Origin: an uncultured Lentisphaerota bacterium
GTDB lineage: Bacteria; Verrucomicrobiota; Kiritimatiellia; CAIQIC01; JAGNIJ01
Assembly: GCA_937870865.1 (NCBI GenBank)
Contig: CALMZY010000133.1
Coordinates: 1 to 40,284 of the forward strand
Length of the DNA: 40,284 nt
Reading direction: 5' to 3'
Position numbers and translations under genes: made by a program. The notes under the pieces were generated by a model, which worked only from the letters and a program-made list of their open reading frames with translations, searched no databases and was not told the origin of the DNA. This document shows, in pieces, positions 27,040 to 37,542 of the stretch; the first letter of the stretch is position 1, and every line of letters begins with the position of its first letter.

Positions 27040-27675
27040 TCACTCCTTTGATTGTCCGTCTGCCAACCCGAGCACCAGCAAATCGACGATCTGTTGTTTG
27101 CGTTCCTGTCCATTGAACGGAGGCATCGCGGAGTCAGGGACGCGGATCTGCACCGGCAGGTCGCGAGTGAGCAGATTCAACAGGCACATGCCGATGATGC
27201 TCCACCATGCGTGGATGGGCGGCATTCGCCGCAGTTCGCCCTTGTCCATGCCTTCCCGCAGGACGTCGAGCGGAACGAGGACTTTCTCGCGCACGATCGC
27301 GTTGAGGGCCTCGGCAAACAGGTTCGAGTGGCTGCTGAGCGCAAGCGCCATGAGACGCATGCGCTCGGGGTGTTCGGTGTAGTAATCGAAGACGCAGTCA
27401 ACCAAGTAGGTGAGTCGCTCGCGCGCGTTCGAAAATGGCCGGCGCCGTGTCGCGAGTGTCTCGAGAAACTCGCCCAGGATCATGCGAACGGATTCGGTGA
27501 AGAGGGTATGCTTGTTCTCGTGGTAATAATAGAGGAGGGCGCTGTTGACCTTCGCAGCGCGTCCGATATTTCGGATCGTCGCGCCCTTGTAGCCCTTCTC
27601 CCCAAAAACCCGTACCGCGGCATTCAGGATGCGGTTCTTCTGCTCCGATTCAAATCGCGCCTTCTTCGTCTTCAT
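27040..27675 (-). CDS. TetR-family repressor of the export operon
   Basis: The 211-residue protein starts with the TetR helix-turn-helix (ILNAAVRVFGEKGYKGATIR, NIGRAAKVNSALLYYYHENK, residues about 16-62). A divergent ligand-binding region follows and fits the CecR-like group that controls ybhGFSR in E. coli. It is the first gene of the operon, its stop overlaps the adaptor start, and the palindrome at 27708-27725 covers the -10 box of its promoter. It therefore probably represses its own operon until the exported compound or a signal binds. Confidence 0.93.
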   Translation of the reverse strand: MKTKKARFESEQKNRILNAAVRVFGEKGYKGATIRNIGRAAKVNSALLYYYHENKHTLFTESVRMILGEFLETLATRRRPFSNARERLTYLVDCVFDYYTEHPERMRLMALALSSHSNLFAEALNAIVREKVLVPLDVLREGMDKGELRRMPPIHAWWSIIGMCLLNLLTRDLPVQIRVPDSAMPPFNGQERKQQIVDLLVLGLADGQSKE

Positions 27676-27707
27676 CGGGATCCCACAATCGCGCCATAAT
27701 CATTCGA

Positions 27708-27751
27708 TTTAATCACTTGATTAAAGTACATGGGATCGCATGTGTTGTCAA
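27708..27751 (-). promoter_or_regulatory. Promoter and TetR operator of the export operon
   Basis: On the minus strand, a perfect TTGACA (27751-27746), a 17-base spacer and TACTTT (27728-27723). The plus-strand palindrome TTTAATCACTTGATTAAA (27708-27725; eight-base arms, two-base spacer) overlaps the -10 box and lies 33 bases ahead of the tetR start. A repressor bound there would block RNA polymerase. Confidence 0.78.
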
Positions 27752-27889
27752 GGAAGGGGGGCGGAGAGAAGGGCTGTGGCAGTGGGGCAGGTCGCCGTTC
27801 CTTGCCGATTCTGTCGCCTTGCGGAATACACGCCGGGCGGGGGTGAAATAATCCGTAATGAAGCTCGCGCCCGGCCGGTTTGGTGGATG

Positions 27890-28318
27890 CTACGGGGTCG
27901 AAGGGTGCGAGTCGTCCGGCTTGTCCGCCTTCTTGACGACGTAGTAACCGGCGGCCAGGGCGAAGATGGTCGCGGCCAGCCCGATCAGGGAAACGCCGGA
28001 CACCTCGTGCAGGTTGAGGATGATCACCTTCCGCGCGATGGCGATCATGGCGACCATGAACACGACTTCCACATGGATCTGGCTGCTGCGGAGGTACGTC
28101 TTGACCGACTGCAGGAGTTCGATGCCGATGAGGACCATCAGGAAGAACCCGAACAGCTCGAACAGCTCCTTGATATCGAGCAGAAAATACGGGGGGGTGA
28201 TCACCTGGCCGACCATGATCCAGCCCAACTCGATGGTCGACAGCAACACGGCGATGATCATCATGACGACCAGGGCCAGAATGATGAACCGTTCGCACGC
28301 CTCGACAAGTTTGATCAT
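27890..28318 (-). CDS. PsiE-family membrane protein
   Basis: The 142-residue product has four membrane segments (about 8-35, 50-72, 82-105, 112-130) and matches PsiE (phosphate-starvation-inducible E), with LFGFFLMVLIGIELLQSVKT, HVEVVFMVAMIAIARKVIIL and AATIFALAAGYYVVKKADK. Its function is not known. It begins only 12 bases after the epsilon-subunit gene, with GGGAGG at a good distance, so it is probably the last gene of the ATP synthase operon. No Pho box was found upstream. The region 27752-27889 downstream shows no gene or clear terminator. Confidence 0.85.
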   Translation of the reverse strand: MIKLVEACERFIILALVVMMIIAVLLSTIELGWIMVGQVITPPYFLLDIKELFELFGFFLMVLIGIELLQSVKTYLRSSQIHVEVVFMVAMIAIARKVIILNLHEVSGVSLIGLAATIFALAAGYYVVKKADKPDDSHPSTP

Positions 28319-28329
28319 GTTCGCCTCCC

Positions 28330-28623
28330 TCAGGATAACAGCAGAACCTTCGCCTTGGCCGAATCCTCGGCCGGGACTGCCGTATCCGCCAGGACAACGG
28401 CATTCCCGCCGCTGATCTCGATCACGCCCTCGCCGGTTACAAAGTACAGATCCCGGCCTCCGCCCGCCGCGCGCAGGATGCCGCGCTTGAGCGCGGTGAT
28501 CATCGGCGCGTGATGGGCCAGCACGCCGAGGCGTCCCTTGCGGCCCGGGGCTTCAAGCGATTCCACCTCGCCGCGGAACGCCTGGCCCTCGGGTGTGTAA
28601 ATGGCCAGGGTGAACGTTGCCAT
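28330..28623 (-). CDS. atpC: ATP synthase epsilon subunit, short form
   Basis: The 97-residue product covers only the N-terminal beta-sandwich (YTPEGQAFRGEVESLEAPGR, GRLGVLAHHAPMITALKRG, YFVTGEGVIEISGGNAVVLA). The C-terminal two-helix domain that inhibits the enzyme in most bacteria (usual length about 130-140) is missing, apart from a few residues after DTAVPAED. Its ATG follows the beta-subunit stop by one base. Short epsilon subunits are also known in some other phyla. Confidence 0.92.
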   Translation of the reverse strand: MATFTLAIYTPEGQAFRGEVESLEAPGRKGRLGVLAHHAPMITALKRGILRAAGGGRDLYFVTGEGVIEISGGNAVVLADTAVPAEDSAKAKVLLLS

Positions 28624-28624
28624 G

Positions 28625-30073
<1,449 letters not shown>

Positions 30074-30084
30074 TCAAAAGTCTG

Positions 30085-30945
30085 TCACATCGCCTCGGCG
30101 CCCGAGACGATCTCCGAAATCTCCTTGGTGATGGCGGCCTGCCGGGCCCGATTCCTCAACAGCGTCAGACGCTCGATCATATCGTCCGCATTGTTCGTTG
30201 CGTTGTCCATCGCGGTCATCCGCGCGCCCTGTTCGCCGGCGGCGTTTTCGAGCAGGGCGTGAAACACCTGGAAGTCCAGCATCTTGGGAAGAAGCAGGGC
30301 CAGCAGTCTCTTCTTCCCGGGCTCGTAGAGATACGGGATCTCGTGGCCGGCATCGCCGGCCGTCCTCGGCTCGAACGGAAGAAACGGCTCAACGACCGGT
30401 TTCTGCACCAGCGGGCTTTGATACTGGTTGTAGGCGAGGTAGATGTCGTCATAACGGCCGGCGAGGAACGGCTCCTTCAGTTCCGCGCTGATCCGGCGCG
30501 CATCGGCGTAGGAGGGTTTGTTCGTGACGCCTTCGTAGTTGCGGCGGACTTTCACGCGGTTCTTCAGCGCGTTGTAGCCGCGGCGGCCGCAGAAGCTCAC
30601 GTCCACGCGCTCGAACCGGTTGCCCTGCTCCTGGATCCACGAAACCACGCGCTTGCAGATCTGGTTGTTGAACGAACCGCACAACCCGCGGTCGGAGGTG
30701 AACACCAGCACGAGCGCGCGCTTCGATGCGGCGCGGACCTCCAGGAACGGGTCGCGGAGATCCTCGCCCGCGGACAGGAATCGCGACATGAGTTCCGAGA
30801 GCCGCGCGGAGTAGAGCCGGGCGCCCTCCTGGGCCTGCTGGGCGTGGCGCAGGCGCGTCGCCGCCACCATTTTCATGGTCTTGGTGATTTTGCGCGTGTT
30901 CTTAAGGCTCTTGATCCTGTGCGTGTATTCCTTGAGCGCCTGCAT
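30085..30945 (-). CDS. atpG: ATP synthase gamma subunit
   Basis: The 286-residue central-stalk protein starts with YTHRIKSLKNTRKITKTMKM and ends with NNADDMIERLTLLRNRARQA followed by ITKEISEIVSGAEAM, the two helices that rotate inside the alpha-beta ring. VLVFTSDRGLCGSFNNQICK is the conserved middle segment. Normal length. The gene lies between atpA and atpD as usual. Confidence 0.97.
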   Translation of the reverse strand: MQALKEYTHRIKSLKNTRKITKTMKMVAATRLRHAQQAQEGARLYSARLSELMSRFLSAGEDLRDPFLEVRAASKRALVLVFTSDRGLCGSFNNQICKRVVSWIQEQGNRFERVDVSFCGRRGYNALKNRVKVRRNYEGVTNKPSYADARRISAELKEPFLAGRYDDIYLAYNQYQSPLVQKPVVEPFLPFEPRTAGDAGHEIPYLYEPGKKRLLALLLPKMLDFQVFHALLENAAGEQGARMTAMDNATNNADDMIERLTLLRNRARQAAITKEISEIVSGAEAM

Positions 30946-30966
30946 AGCTTCTCTTCCGAGCCTGCG

Positions 30967-32490
<1,524 letters not shown>

Positions 32491-32496
32491 GGGACC

Positions 32497-33036
32497 TCAC
32501 GCGGTGATGAGCTTCTGTTTGAAAGTGTCAAGCTGGTGTGCCGTGCTCGAGTTGTAAATGACGTCGCCGATCCGGACCGTGAACCCGCCGAGAAGGGCGG
32601 GGTCGGTTGCCGCCTCCGCCGAAATGCGCTTCTGCAGCTTCGTTTCCAGGTTCTTCCGAAGCGCGTCGATCTGCTCCGCGGAGAGCGGTCGCGCGGCGGT
32701 GATCTTCGCCTTTACGATGCCGCGCTCCTGGTCACGGAGCTCGCCGAAAAAGTCCGCCATCGGCTCGAGCATCCGCATCTGGTGCCTTTCCTCCAGGAAC
32801 ATCAGGAACCGGTACGTCAGCGCGTCCAGCCGCTTCTCGAACAGCGTCTTGAGCAGGTCGATCCGCTGGTCCGGGGGAATCATGTAGTCCGTCAGGAACG
32901 CGGACAGCTCGGGCAGCCGGCGCGCGAGATCGCGCAGCCCGGCGAGGTCGGCCTGCACGTCGTCCACGCGGCCCGCCTCCCGGGCCATCGTGTGGAGGAC
33001 CTTCGCGTACCGGCGGCTTGTGCGTGTGTGAAGCAT
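32497..33036 (-). CDS. atpH: ATP synthase delta subunit
   Basis: The 179-residue product has the six-helix N-terminal domain (RRYAKVLHTMAREAG, LPELSAFLTDYMIPPDQRI) and the C-terminal segment LLGGFTVRIGDVIYNSSTAHQLDTF. It ties F1 to the peripheral stalk. The ATG at 33036 was chosen because it is where similarity begins; longer frames run through atpF. No strong ribosome-binding site is seen; it begins five bases after the atpF stop, so coupling is likely. Confidence 0.93.
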   Translation of the reverse strand: MLHTRTSRRYAKVLHTMAREAGRVDDVQADLAGLRDLARRLPELSAFLTDYMIPPDQRIDLLKTLFEKRLDALTYRFLMFLEERHQMRMLEPMADFFGELRDQERGIVKAKITAARPLSAEQIDALRKNLETKLQKRISAEAATDPALLGGFTVRIGDVIYNSSTAHQLDTFKQKLITA

Positions 33037-33041
33037 GTGCG

Positions 33042-33578
33042 TCAGAGCTGGCCGATCAACTTGTCGACCAGGGAACGGTTCTTCTCGTCGTCGAGATTCG
33101 AGCCGATCAGCTTGCCTGCGATCGCGATGGAGAGCTCGGCGCTCTCCCTGCGGAGCGCGGCGACGGCGTTGTCGCGCGCCTTGCCGATGTCGCGCTCGGC
33201 GTTCTCGACGAGGATCTGCGCCTCGCGGCGCGATTTCTCCTCGATCACGCGGCCAGCCTCCTCGGCGGCGCGGCGGGCCGCGGCGAGGATCTCCTTGGCC
33301 TGTTTTTCCGCGTCGGCGACGGCCTGCCGGCGTTTCTCCTCCATGTCCTGGAGCTGGAGGCGGATCTTCTCGGCGTTTTCCTGCGCCGTGCGGATCGTCT
33401 GCTCGCGGCGTTCGAGCGTCGCGAGGATCGGCCTCCAGGCCACCTTGTAGAGGATGAGGGTGACGAGGATGAAGGTCACCCACGTCAGGCCCATCATCAT
33501 GGGCGAGATGGCCATGACGTCGGCCTCGCCGTTGTGCGAAGGCACTTCGACCGTTGCGTGTGTTGCCTGGTCCTGCAT
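33042..33578 (-). CDS. atpF: ATP synthase b subunit
   Basis: The 178-residue stator subunit has one membrane segment (about 28-47, LTWVTFILVTLILYKVAWRP) and a long helical, Glu/Ala/Arg-rich dimerisation arm. The first 22 residues before the membrane helix are unusually polar (ATVEVPSHNGEADV) compared with the usual short N terminus. It has no signal peptide. A small palindrome (GGTTCC, two bases, GGAACC) lies just before its start. Confidence 0.94.
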   Translation of the reverse strand: MQDQATHATVEVPSHNGEADVMAISPMMMGLTWVTFILVTLILYKVAWRPILATLERREQTIRTAQENAEKIRLQLQDMEEKRRQAVADAEKQAKEILAAARRAAEEAGRVIEEKSRREAQILVENAERDIGKARDNAVAALRRESAELSIAIAGKLIGSNLDDEKNRSLVDKLIGQL

Positions 33579-33602
33579 ACGTCGGTTCCGGGGAACCCGC
33601 GG

Positions 33603-33818
33603 TTACTTGGCCAGGAAGCAGATCACCGCGCCGAACAGCGCGATGCCTTCGATCAGCGCCGCCGCGATCAGCATGTTGATCTGGATCTTGGGCGTCGCCT
33701 CGGGCTGGCGGGCGATGCCTTCCATGGCGGAAGCCGCCAGCCGGCCGATGCCGATGCCCGCGCCGATCGTCACGAGTCCCGCGCCGAGCGCGGCCAATCC
33801 TGCTGTAATGCTGCCCAT
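33603..33818 (-). CDS. atpE: ATP synthase c subunit
   Basis: The 71-residue proteolipid has two helices joined by the polar loop ARQPEATPK, and the ion-binding Glu in ALIEGIALFG. The residues that coordinate sodium in sodium-type rings (Gln in helix 1, Ser-Thr after the Glu) are Ile and Gly-Ile here, so proton coupling is likely. Glycine-rich helix 1 (GAGLVTIGAGIGIG) is as expected. The start at 33818 is the ATG directly before the fold; the frame continues into atpB upstream but that is not coding here. Confidence 0.95.
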   Translation of the reverse strand: MGSITAGLAALGAGLVTIGAGIGIGRLAASAMEGIARQPEATPKIQINMLIAAALIEGIALFGAVICFLAK

Positions 33819-33834
33819 ACGTATTCCTTTCTGA

Positions 33835-34602
33835 TTAGTGCTCCGGGTGAACCATCTGACCGATGAACATCGCTGAAAGCAACGTGAAGATATAGGCCTG
33901 CAGAAAAGCGATAAACAACTCCAAAAAGTAGACACCCATGGCGAGGGCCATGGCCGGCAGGGCGGCCCAGCCGAAGATCACGACGAGGCCCAGCAGCGCG
34001 AAGATGACGATGTGGCCCGCCAGCATGTTCGCGAAGAGACGGATGGTCAGCGCGAAGGCCTTGATGAACATCCCGATGAACTCGATCGGCGTCAGCAGGA
34101 AGAGCAGGGGCCACGGGACGCCGTGCGGCACGAACGCCTTCACGAACCCGATGAATCCGTTCTTGTAGATCGAGCCGAAGATCATGAAGCCGAGCGTGAT
34201 CAGCGCCAGCGCGGCGGTGACGTTCACGTTGCCGGTCGCGGCGCGGAAAATCGGGATCAGGCCCATCAGGTTGAGGCCGAGGATAAAGAAGAAGAAGCTG
34301 CAAAACAGCGGCGTCATTTTCCGGCCATCCTTGTCGCCGAGGCAGGCGATCGAGATCTGGTCGCGGACGAAGAGGACGAACACCTCGAGGAGATTGGTCA
34401 ACCCGTGCGGCACGACGTCCTTCTTGCGGTACAGGACGCCGAACAGCAGGAGCAGGATGGACGCGCAGAGGATGAGCATCACGCCATGGACGCTGAGGAA
34501 ATCGGGCAGGTGGACCTTGATGAAGGGCAGGACCCACTCGTGGGAGTCCTGCACCTCCTCCATGATGTACTGATTGACTGCCGCGGTTTTGTCCATGGTC
34601 AC
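33835..34602 (-). CDS. atpB: ATP synthase a subunit
   Basis: The product has up to 255 residues. It is membrane-bound with five or six segments, and the essential Arg lies in FALTIRLFANMLAGH, which faces the c-ring Glu. MLILCASILLLLFGVLYRKK and GFIGFVKAFVPHGVPWPLLF are conserved stretches. Start is GTG 34602 or ATG 34596. The likely ribosome-binding purines (GGAGAAGGA) are supplied by the repeat at 34610-34677. Confidence 0.95.
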   Translation of the reverse strand: MTMDKTAAVNQYIMEEVQDSHEWVLPFIKVHLPDFLSVHGVMLILCASILLLLFGVLYRKKDVVPHGLTNLLEVFVLFVRDQISIACLGDKDGRKMTPLFCSFFFFILGLNLMGLIPIFRAATGNVNVTAALALITLGFMIFGSIYKNGFIGFVKAFVPHGVPWPLLFLLTPIEFIGMFIKAFALTIRLFANMLAGHIVIFALLGLVVIFGWAALPAMALAMGVYFLELFIAFLQAYIFTLLSAMFIGQMVHPEH

Positions 34603-34609
34603 ATATCGT

Positions 34610-34677
34610 ACTCGTCCTTCTCCTCGATTCGATCTCGTCCTCGAAGAACGAGGACGAGAACGAGGACGACGACGAGT
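34610..34677. repeat. Inverted repeat of CTCGTC units between atpZ and atpB
   Basis: A perfect ten-base stem, CTCGTCCTCG (34634-34643) and CGAGGACGAG (34649-34658), with a five-base loop, is extended on both sides by degenerate CTCGTC / GACGAG units. It fills the gap between the atpZ stop and the atpB start. On the mRNA strand the part nearest atpB reads GGAGAAGGACGAG and resembles a Shine-Dalgarno site. Confidence 0.75.
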
Positions 34678-34685
34678 TCCTGTTT

Positions 34686-34946
34686 CTATGCCGCAGGTCT
34701 TCCTTCCTCGTCCTTCCGCCCGGCCTTTTTACTCAATTGGCGGACCACCTTCCAGACCTCGTACGCCCCGTAAAACAGCCCCAGGAAAATACCGCAGAGC
34801 GTCCATGCCTTGCCGCCGCCGCGCTTCTGGTCCAGCCAGTAGCCGGCCAGGGTAAACACGACCACCCCCACGGCCATGTTCAGGCCGAGCGAAATCGCCG
34901 TCCCATAGAACGAATACAACTCCTTTTTCCTCGCGTCGTCCTGCAA
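34686..34946 (-). CDS. AtpZ/AtpI-like small membrane protein of the ATP synthase operon
   Basis: The 86-residue product has two membrane segments (about 15-37 and 49-66), with VVVFTLAGYWLDQKRGGGKA and LCGIFLGLFYGAYEVWKVVR matching the AtpZ/ATPase_gene1 family, thought to help c-ring assembly or ion uptake. The frame opens at a TTG (34946), 23 bases downstream of the predicted transcription start; another TTG ten codons later has AAAGGAG just before it. The C terminus is charged (KKAGRKDEEGRPAA). Confidence 0.83.
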   Translation of the reverse strand: MQDDARKKELYSFYGTAISLGLNMAVGVVVFTLAGYWLDQKRGGGKAWTLCGIFLGLFYGAYEVWKVVRQLSKKAGRKDEEGRPAA

Positions 34947-34975
34947 AAAAGCCCCGCGGTAGAATCTTGTTTGGA

Positions 34976-35004
34976 AGAATACGGCAAAGTAGTATGGGTC
35001 TCAA
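34976..35004 (-). promoter_or_regulatory. Promoter of the ATP synthase operon
   Basis: On the minus strand, TTGAGA (35004-34999, five of six), a 17-base spacer and TATTCT (34981-34976, four of six). The transcription start is predicted near 34969. Plus-strand elements TTGTTT and TAGTAT, also 17 bases apart, lie in the same stretch and may drive the gene at 35039. Confidence 0.65.
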
Positions 35005-35038
35005 GGGCGATTAATCCACCCGGTGGAACGAGGCTTTT

Positions 35039-35734
35039 ATGGATCATATGGCGTTGTTGAAGAAGTACATCCGCGAGAAGGAAGACGCGGATATCATCAA
35101 TCGCGGCTATCCCTTTGTCACCATTTCCCGCCAGGCGGGGGCGGGGGGTCATGCGCTGGCGCGCGACATCCTCTGGGAGATGGACAACCACGCGCAGAAC
35201 AACGAGCTGTTCCAGGGGTGGGACCTGTTCGATCAAACCGTCTGCGCCCTCGTCATGCAGGATCCCGAGGTCAGCGCCTCGTTCGATGCCCTGGTCACGG
35301 AGGAGTACCGGTCGGAGACCTCGCAGTTTCTCTACGACATGATGACCGGCCGGAGCCAGCAGTATGCGACGTACAAGCGTATTTTCGAGATCGTCCGCAT
35401 CCTGGCCACCCTGGGCAAGGCCATTATCATCGGCCGCGCCGGCGTCTGCGTGACGCACAAGATGCCGCACGGCATCCACATCCGTCTCATCGCGTCCGAG
35501 GAAAGCCGGATCAAGACGCTGATGAAGGAGCAGAACCTCGGCTATGACGAGGCCCGGAAATTCATGCAGAAGAGCGACAGGGAAAGAGAGCGCCTCATCA
35601 AGGATTTCTTCAACAAGGACATCAACGATCCGCTTCTGTTCGACGTCACCTTCAACATGGATACGCAGTCGACTGCGGACCTGGCGGCGATCATCGTCCA
35701 GATGATCAAGCTGAAGGCGAAGAAGACGCACTGA
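35039..35734 (+). CDS. Cytidylate-kinase-like P-loop protein
   Basis: The 231-residue product matches the cytidylate kinase-like family (PF13189). The P-loop region is TISRQAGAGGHALARDI, a Gly-rich variant of the Cmk loop. RAGVCVTHKMPHGIHIRLIA and the C-terminal ERERLIKDFFNKDINDP fit the second half of the kinase fold. True Cmk enzymes phosphorylate CMP; this branch lacks some CMP-binding residues and its substrate is unknown. Start: ATG 35039, GAGG upstream; a second ATG at 35048 is possible. The gene is divergent from the atp operon and probably shares its promoter region. Confidence 0.83.
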   Translation: MDHMALLKKYIREKEDADIINRGYPFVTISRQAGAGGHALARDILWEMDNHAQNNELFQGWDLFDQTVCALVMQDPEVSASFDALVTEEYRSETSQFLYDMMTGRSQQYATYKRIFEIVRILATLGKAIIIGRAGVCVTHKMPHGIHIRLIASEESRIKTLMKEQNLGYDEARKFMQKSDRERERLIKDFFNKDINDPLLFDVTFNMDTQSTADLAAIIVQMIKLKAKKTH

Positions 35735-35744
35735 CGCCGTTTCG

Positions 35745-36953
35745 TCAACATCTCCACCGGTGGACGCGCACGCCCGACCCGGCGCGAAAGGCTTTCTTCT
35801 CGTCCGGCAGCTCGATGAAGCCGTCGCTCCGGCCGGGGGAAACGACGTCGCCGGGGCCGAAGTAGGGCGTGCGCCGTGCGGTCAGCGTGCCGTCGGGGCG
35901 CGAAGAGAGCTGGACCGGGAAGTAGTGCGTGACGAACTCCTCCGTCAGGATGTCCTGTTCCAGCTCGGCGAATTCGTCCGGCCATGGCGCGGCCCCCATG
36001 GATTTGCGGAGGAACGGCAGGACAAAGCGGTGCATGCAGACGAGGGCGGAGACCGGGTCTCCCGGCAGGGCGAAGACCGGTTTCCTGTCCCGGGTGATTC
36101 CGAACCAGAACGCCTTGCCGGGGCGCTGGTTGACCTTGTCGAAAACCATCTTCACGTCCAGCGATTTGAGCACGCCCGGCACAAAATCGAATTCGCCCGC
36201 GGAAATGCCGCCGTTGACGACGATCAGGTCGAAATCCTTCAGGATGCCCTTGAGCACGCGTTCGAGCTGCCGCGGCTCGTTCCTCGTGTGGAACATCGAC
36301 ACGTTCGCGCAGCCCGTGTTGCCCAGCGCCGCGTTGATCCCGTAGTTGTTCGAGAGCCGCAGTTGGTGCGGCTGAATCTCCATCCCCAGGTCCAGCAACT
36401 CGTTGCCGCACGCCAGCGCGGCGACGGAGGGCGTGCAGCTGACCTCGACACTGGAGAGGCCGATCGACGCGATGACTTCCACCTGGGGGGAGAGGAGAAC
36501 GTTGCCTTTCGCCAGGAGCAGGGCGCCTTTCCGGCTGTCCGTCCCCTGCGGATGAACGTGCTGGCCCTTCTGGGCAACGGCGTTTTCCGAAACGACCGAT
36601 TCGCTGCCGTTGGTCCGAAGCTCGTTGTAGGGGATGACGCAGTCGCACCCCGCGGGGAGAACCGCGCCCGCCATGACCTCGATGCAGCCGGCATTCCGAT
36701 CCTGCAGTTCGCTCCTCGGTTCGCCGGCCTGCGCGGTTCCCTCGATCCTGAACCGGCGGTGGCCCTGTTGCCACGCCGGAAAGGCGATGGCGATTCCGTC
36801 GATGGTCACTCGGTCATACGGCGGCAGGTCGCGGTCCGCGAAAATATCCTCGCCCAGCACCTTCCCGTGCGCGCTGGACAGGGGGCACAGGGCGGTATCG
36901 AGTTCCAGCGAATTGTAGAGGATGGTTTTTTCCGCGTCCTCAACGGTGATCAT
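35745..36953 (-). CDS. MoeA-like molybdopterin molybdotransferase family protein
   Basis: The 402-residue product shows the MoeA domain order: N-terminal part with LPPYDRVTIDGIAIAF (normally PPFDNSAMDGYA), the MPT-binding domain (about 175-315) with VNGGISAGEFDFV (normally SGGVSVGEYD) and LPGDPVSALV (normally PGNPVS), and a C-terminal beta domain. The motif changes mean it may not be a housekeeping MoeA. MoeA inserts molybdate into molybdopterin. No other molybdenum-cofactor gene is present nearby. GAGGGAAA lies before the ATG at 36953. Confidence 0.85.
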   Translation of the reverse strand: MITVEDAEKTILYNSLELDTALCPLSSAHGKVLGEDIFADRDLPPYDRVTIDGIAIAFPAWQQGHRRFRIEGTAQAGEPRSELQDRNAGCIEVMAGAVLPAGCDCVIPYNELRTNGSESVVSENAVAQKGQHVHPQGTDSRKGALLLAKGNVLLSPQVEVIASIGLSSVEVSCTPSVAALACGNELLDLGMEIQPHQLRLSNNYGINAALGNTGCANVSMFHTRNEPRQLERVLKGILKDFDLIVVNGGISAGEFDFVPGVLKSLDVKMVFDKVNQRPGKAFWFGITRDRKPVFALPGDPVSALVCMHRFVLPFLRKSMGAAPWPDEFAELEQDILTEEFVTHYFPVQLSSRPDGTLTARRTPYFGPGDVVSPGRSDGFIELPDEKKAFRAGSGVRVHRWRC

Positions 36954-37086
36954 GATTTCCCTCCCATCTCATGTGCCTTGCGACGCAAGGACTGGAGCCG
37001 AATCATGCATCCGCGGCAACGCCGACCTGCGGTTCCCCACGACATCCGCCCGGACGTCGCGATCCGGGCGACGGGGCCGGCAGGTC

Positions 37087-37482
37087 CTAATCGAAGTAAA
37101 TGAACGCGTCGAACCGGTTGGAGTCGTTGGGATCGACGCTCAACTCCAGGATCGTCCTCTCGCCTTCGAGGATGTCCACATCGCCCCGGAACACGCGATA
37201 GGTGTGATCCTGGTCGACGACCACGCGGCGAACATCCGGATCGAGATCGTACCATTCGTTGTCGTCGTCATCCACGCCCCGTTGTTCAACCCCGTCGATG
37301 TACACATTGCAGTCATTCGGAGTCCGGTTCACGACGTACAGCGTGCCTTTTCCGGCGGGCGGTTCATGGTCGAAATCGTCATCGTTGATGTCGCAGCCCA
37401 GGAAGGGGAGGGAAAGCGACACGGTGATGGCGGCGAGCAGGAAGGTTCTTCCAAGGCACAACTCGTTTTGTCGTTTGGGCAT
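37087..37482 (-). CDS. Small acidic lipoprotein with PEGA-like domain
   Basis: The 131-residue product has a lipoprotein signal with lipobox FLGC at about residue 31. The residue after Cys is Asp, which in E. coli keeps lipoproteins in the inner membrane. The mature part is strongly acidic (INDDDFDHEP, VDDDDNEWYDLDPD). The segment GTLYVVNRTPNDCNVYIDGV to DILEGERTILELSV resembles a PEGA fold. The ATG at 37482 has AGAGG upstream; an 18-codon extension was rejected. Hairpin CGCCCGGA/TCCGGGCG at 37047-37070 may end its transcript. Function unknown. Confidence 0.75.
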   Translation of the reverse strand: MPKRQNELCLGRTFLLAAITVSLSLPFLGCDINDDDFDHEPPAGKGTLYVVNRTPNDCNVYIDGVEQRGVDDDDNEWYDLDPDVRRVVVDQDHTYRVFRGDVDILEGERTILELSVDPNDSNRFDAFIYFD

Positions 37483-37542
37483 GCTGCACCTCTTGAGTGT
37501 TGTTTGAAGGATAACGTGGACAAAGGCGCTGAACAAGACGAT

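Noticed and set aside
27676-27889. A small gene between tetR and psiE
   Set aside because: No frame with a plausible start and ribosome-binding site was found; the stretch holds the tetR promoter and operator.
33603-33818. Sodium-type ATP synthase
   Set aside because: The c-subunit lacks the Gln and the Ser-Thr that bind sodium in known sodium rings.
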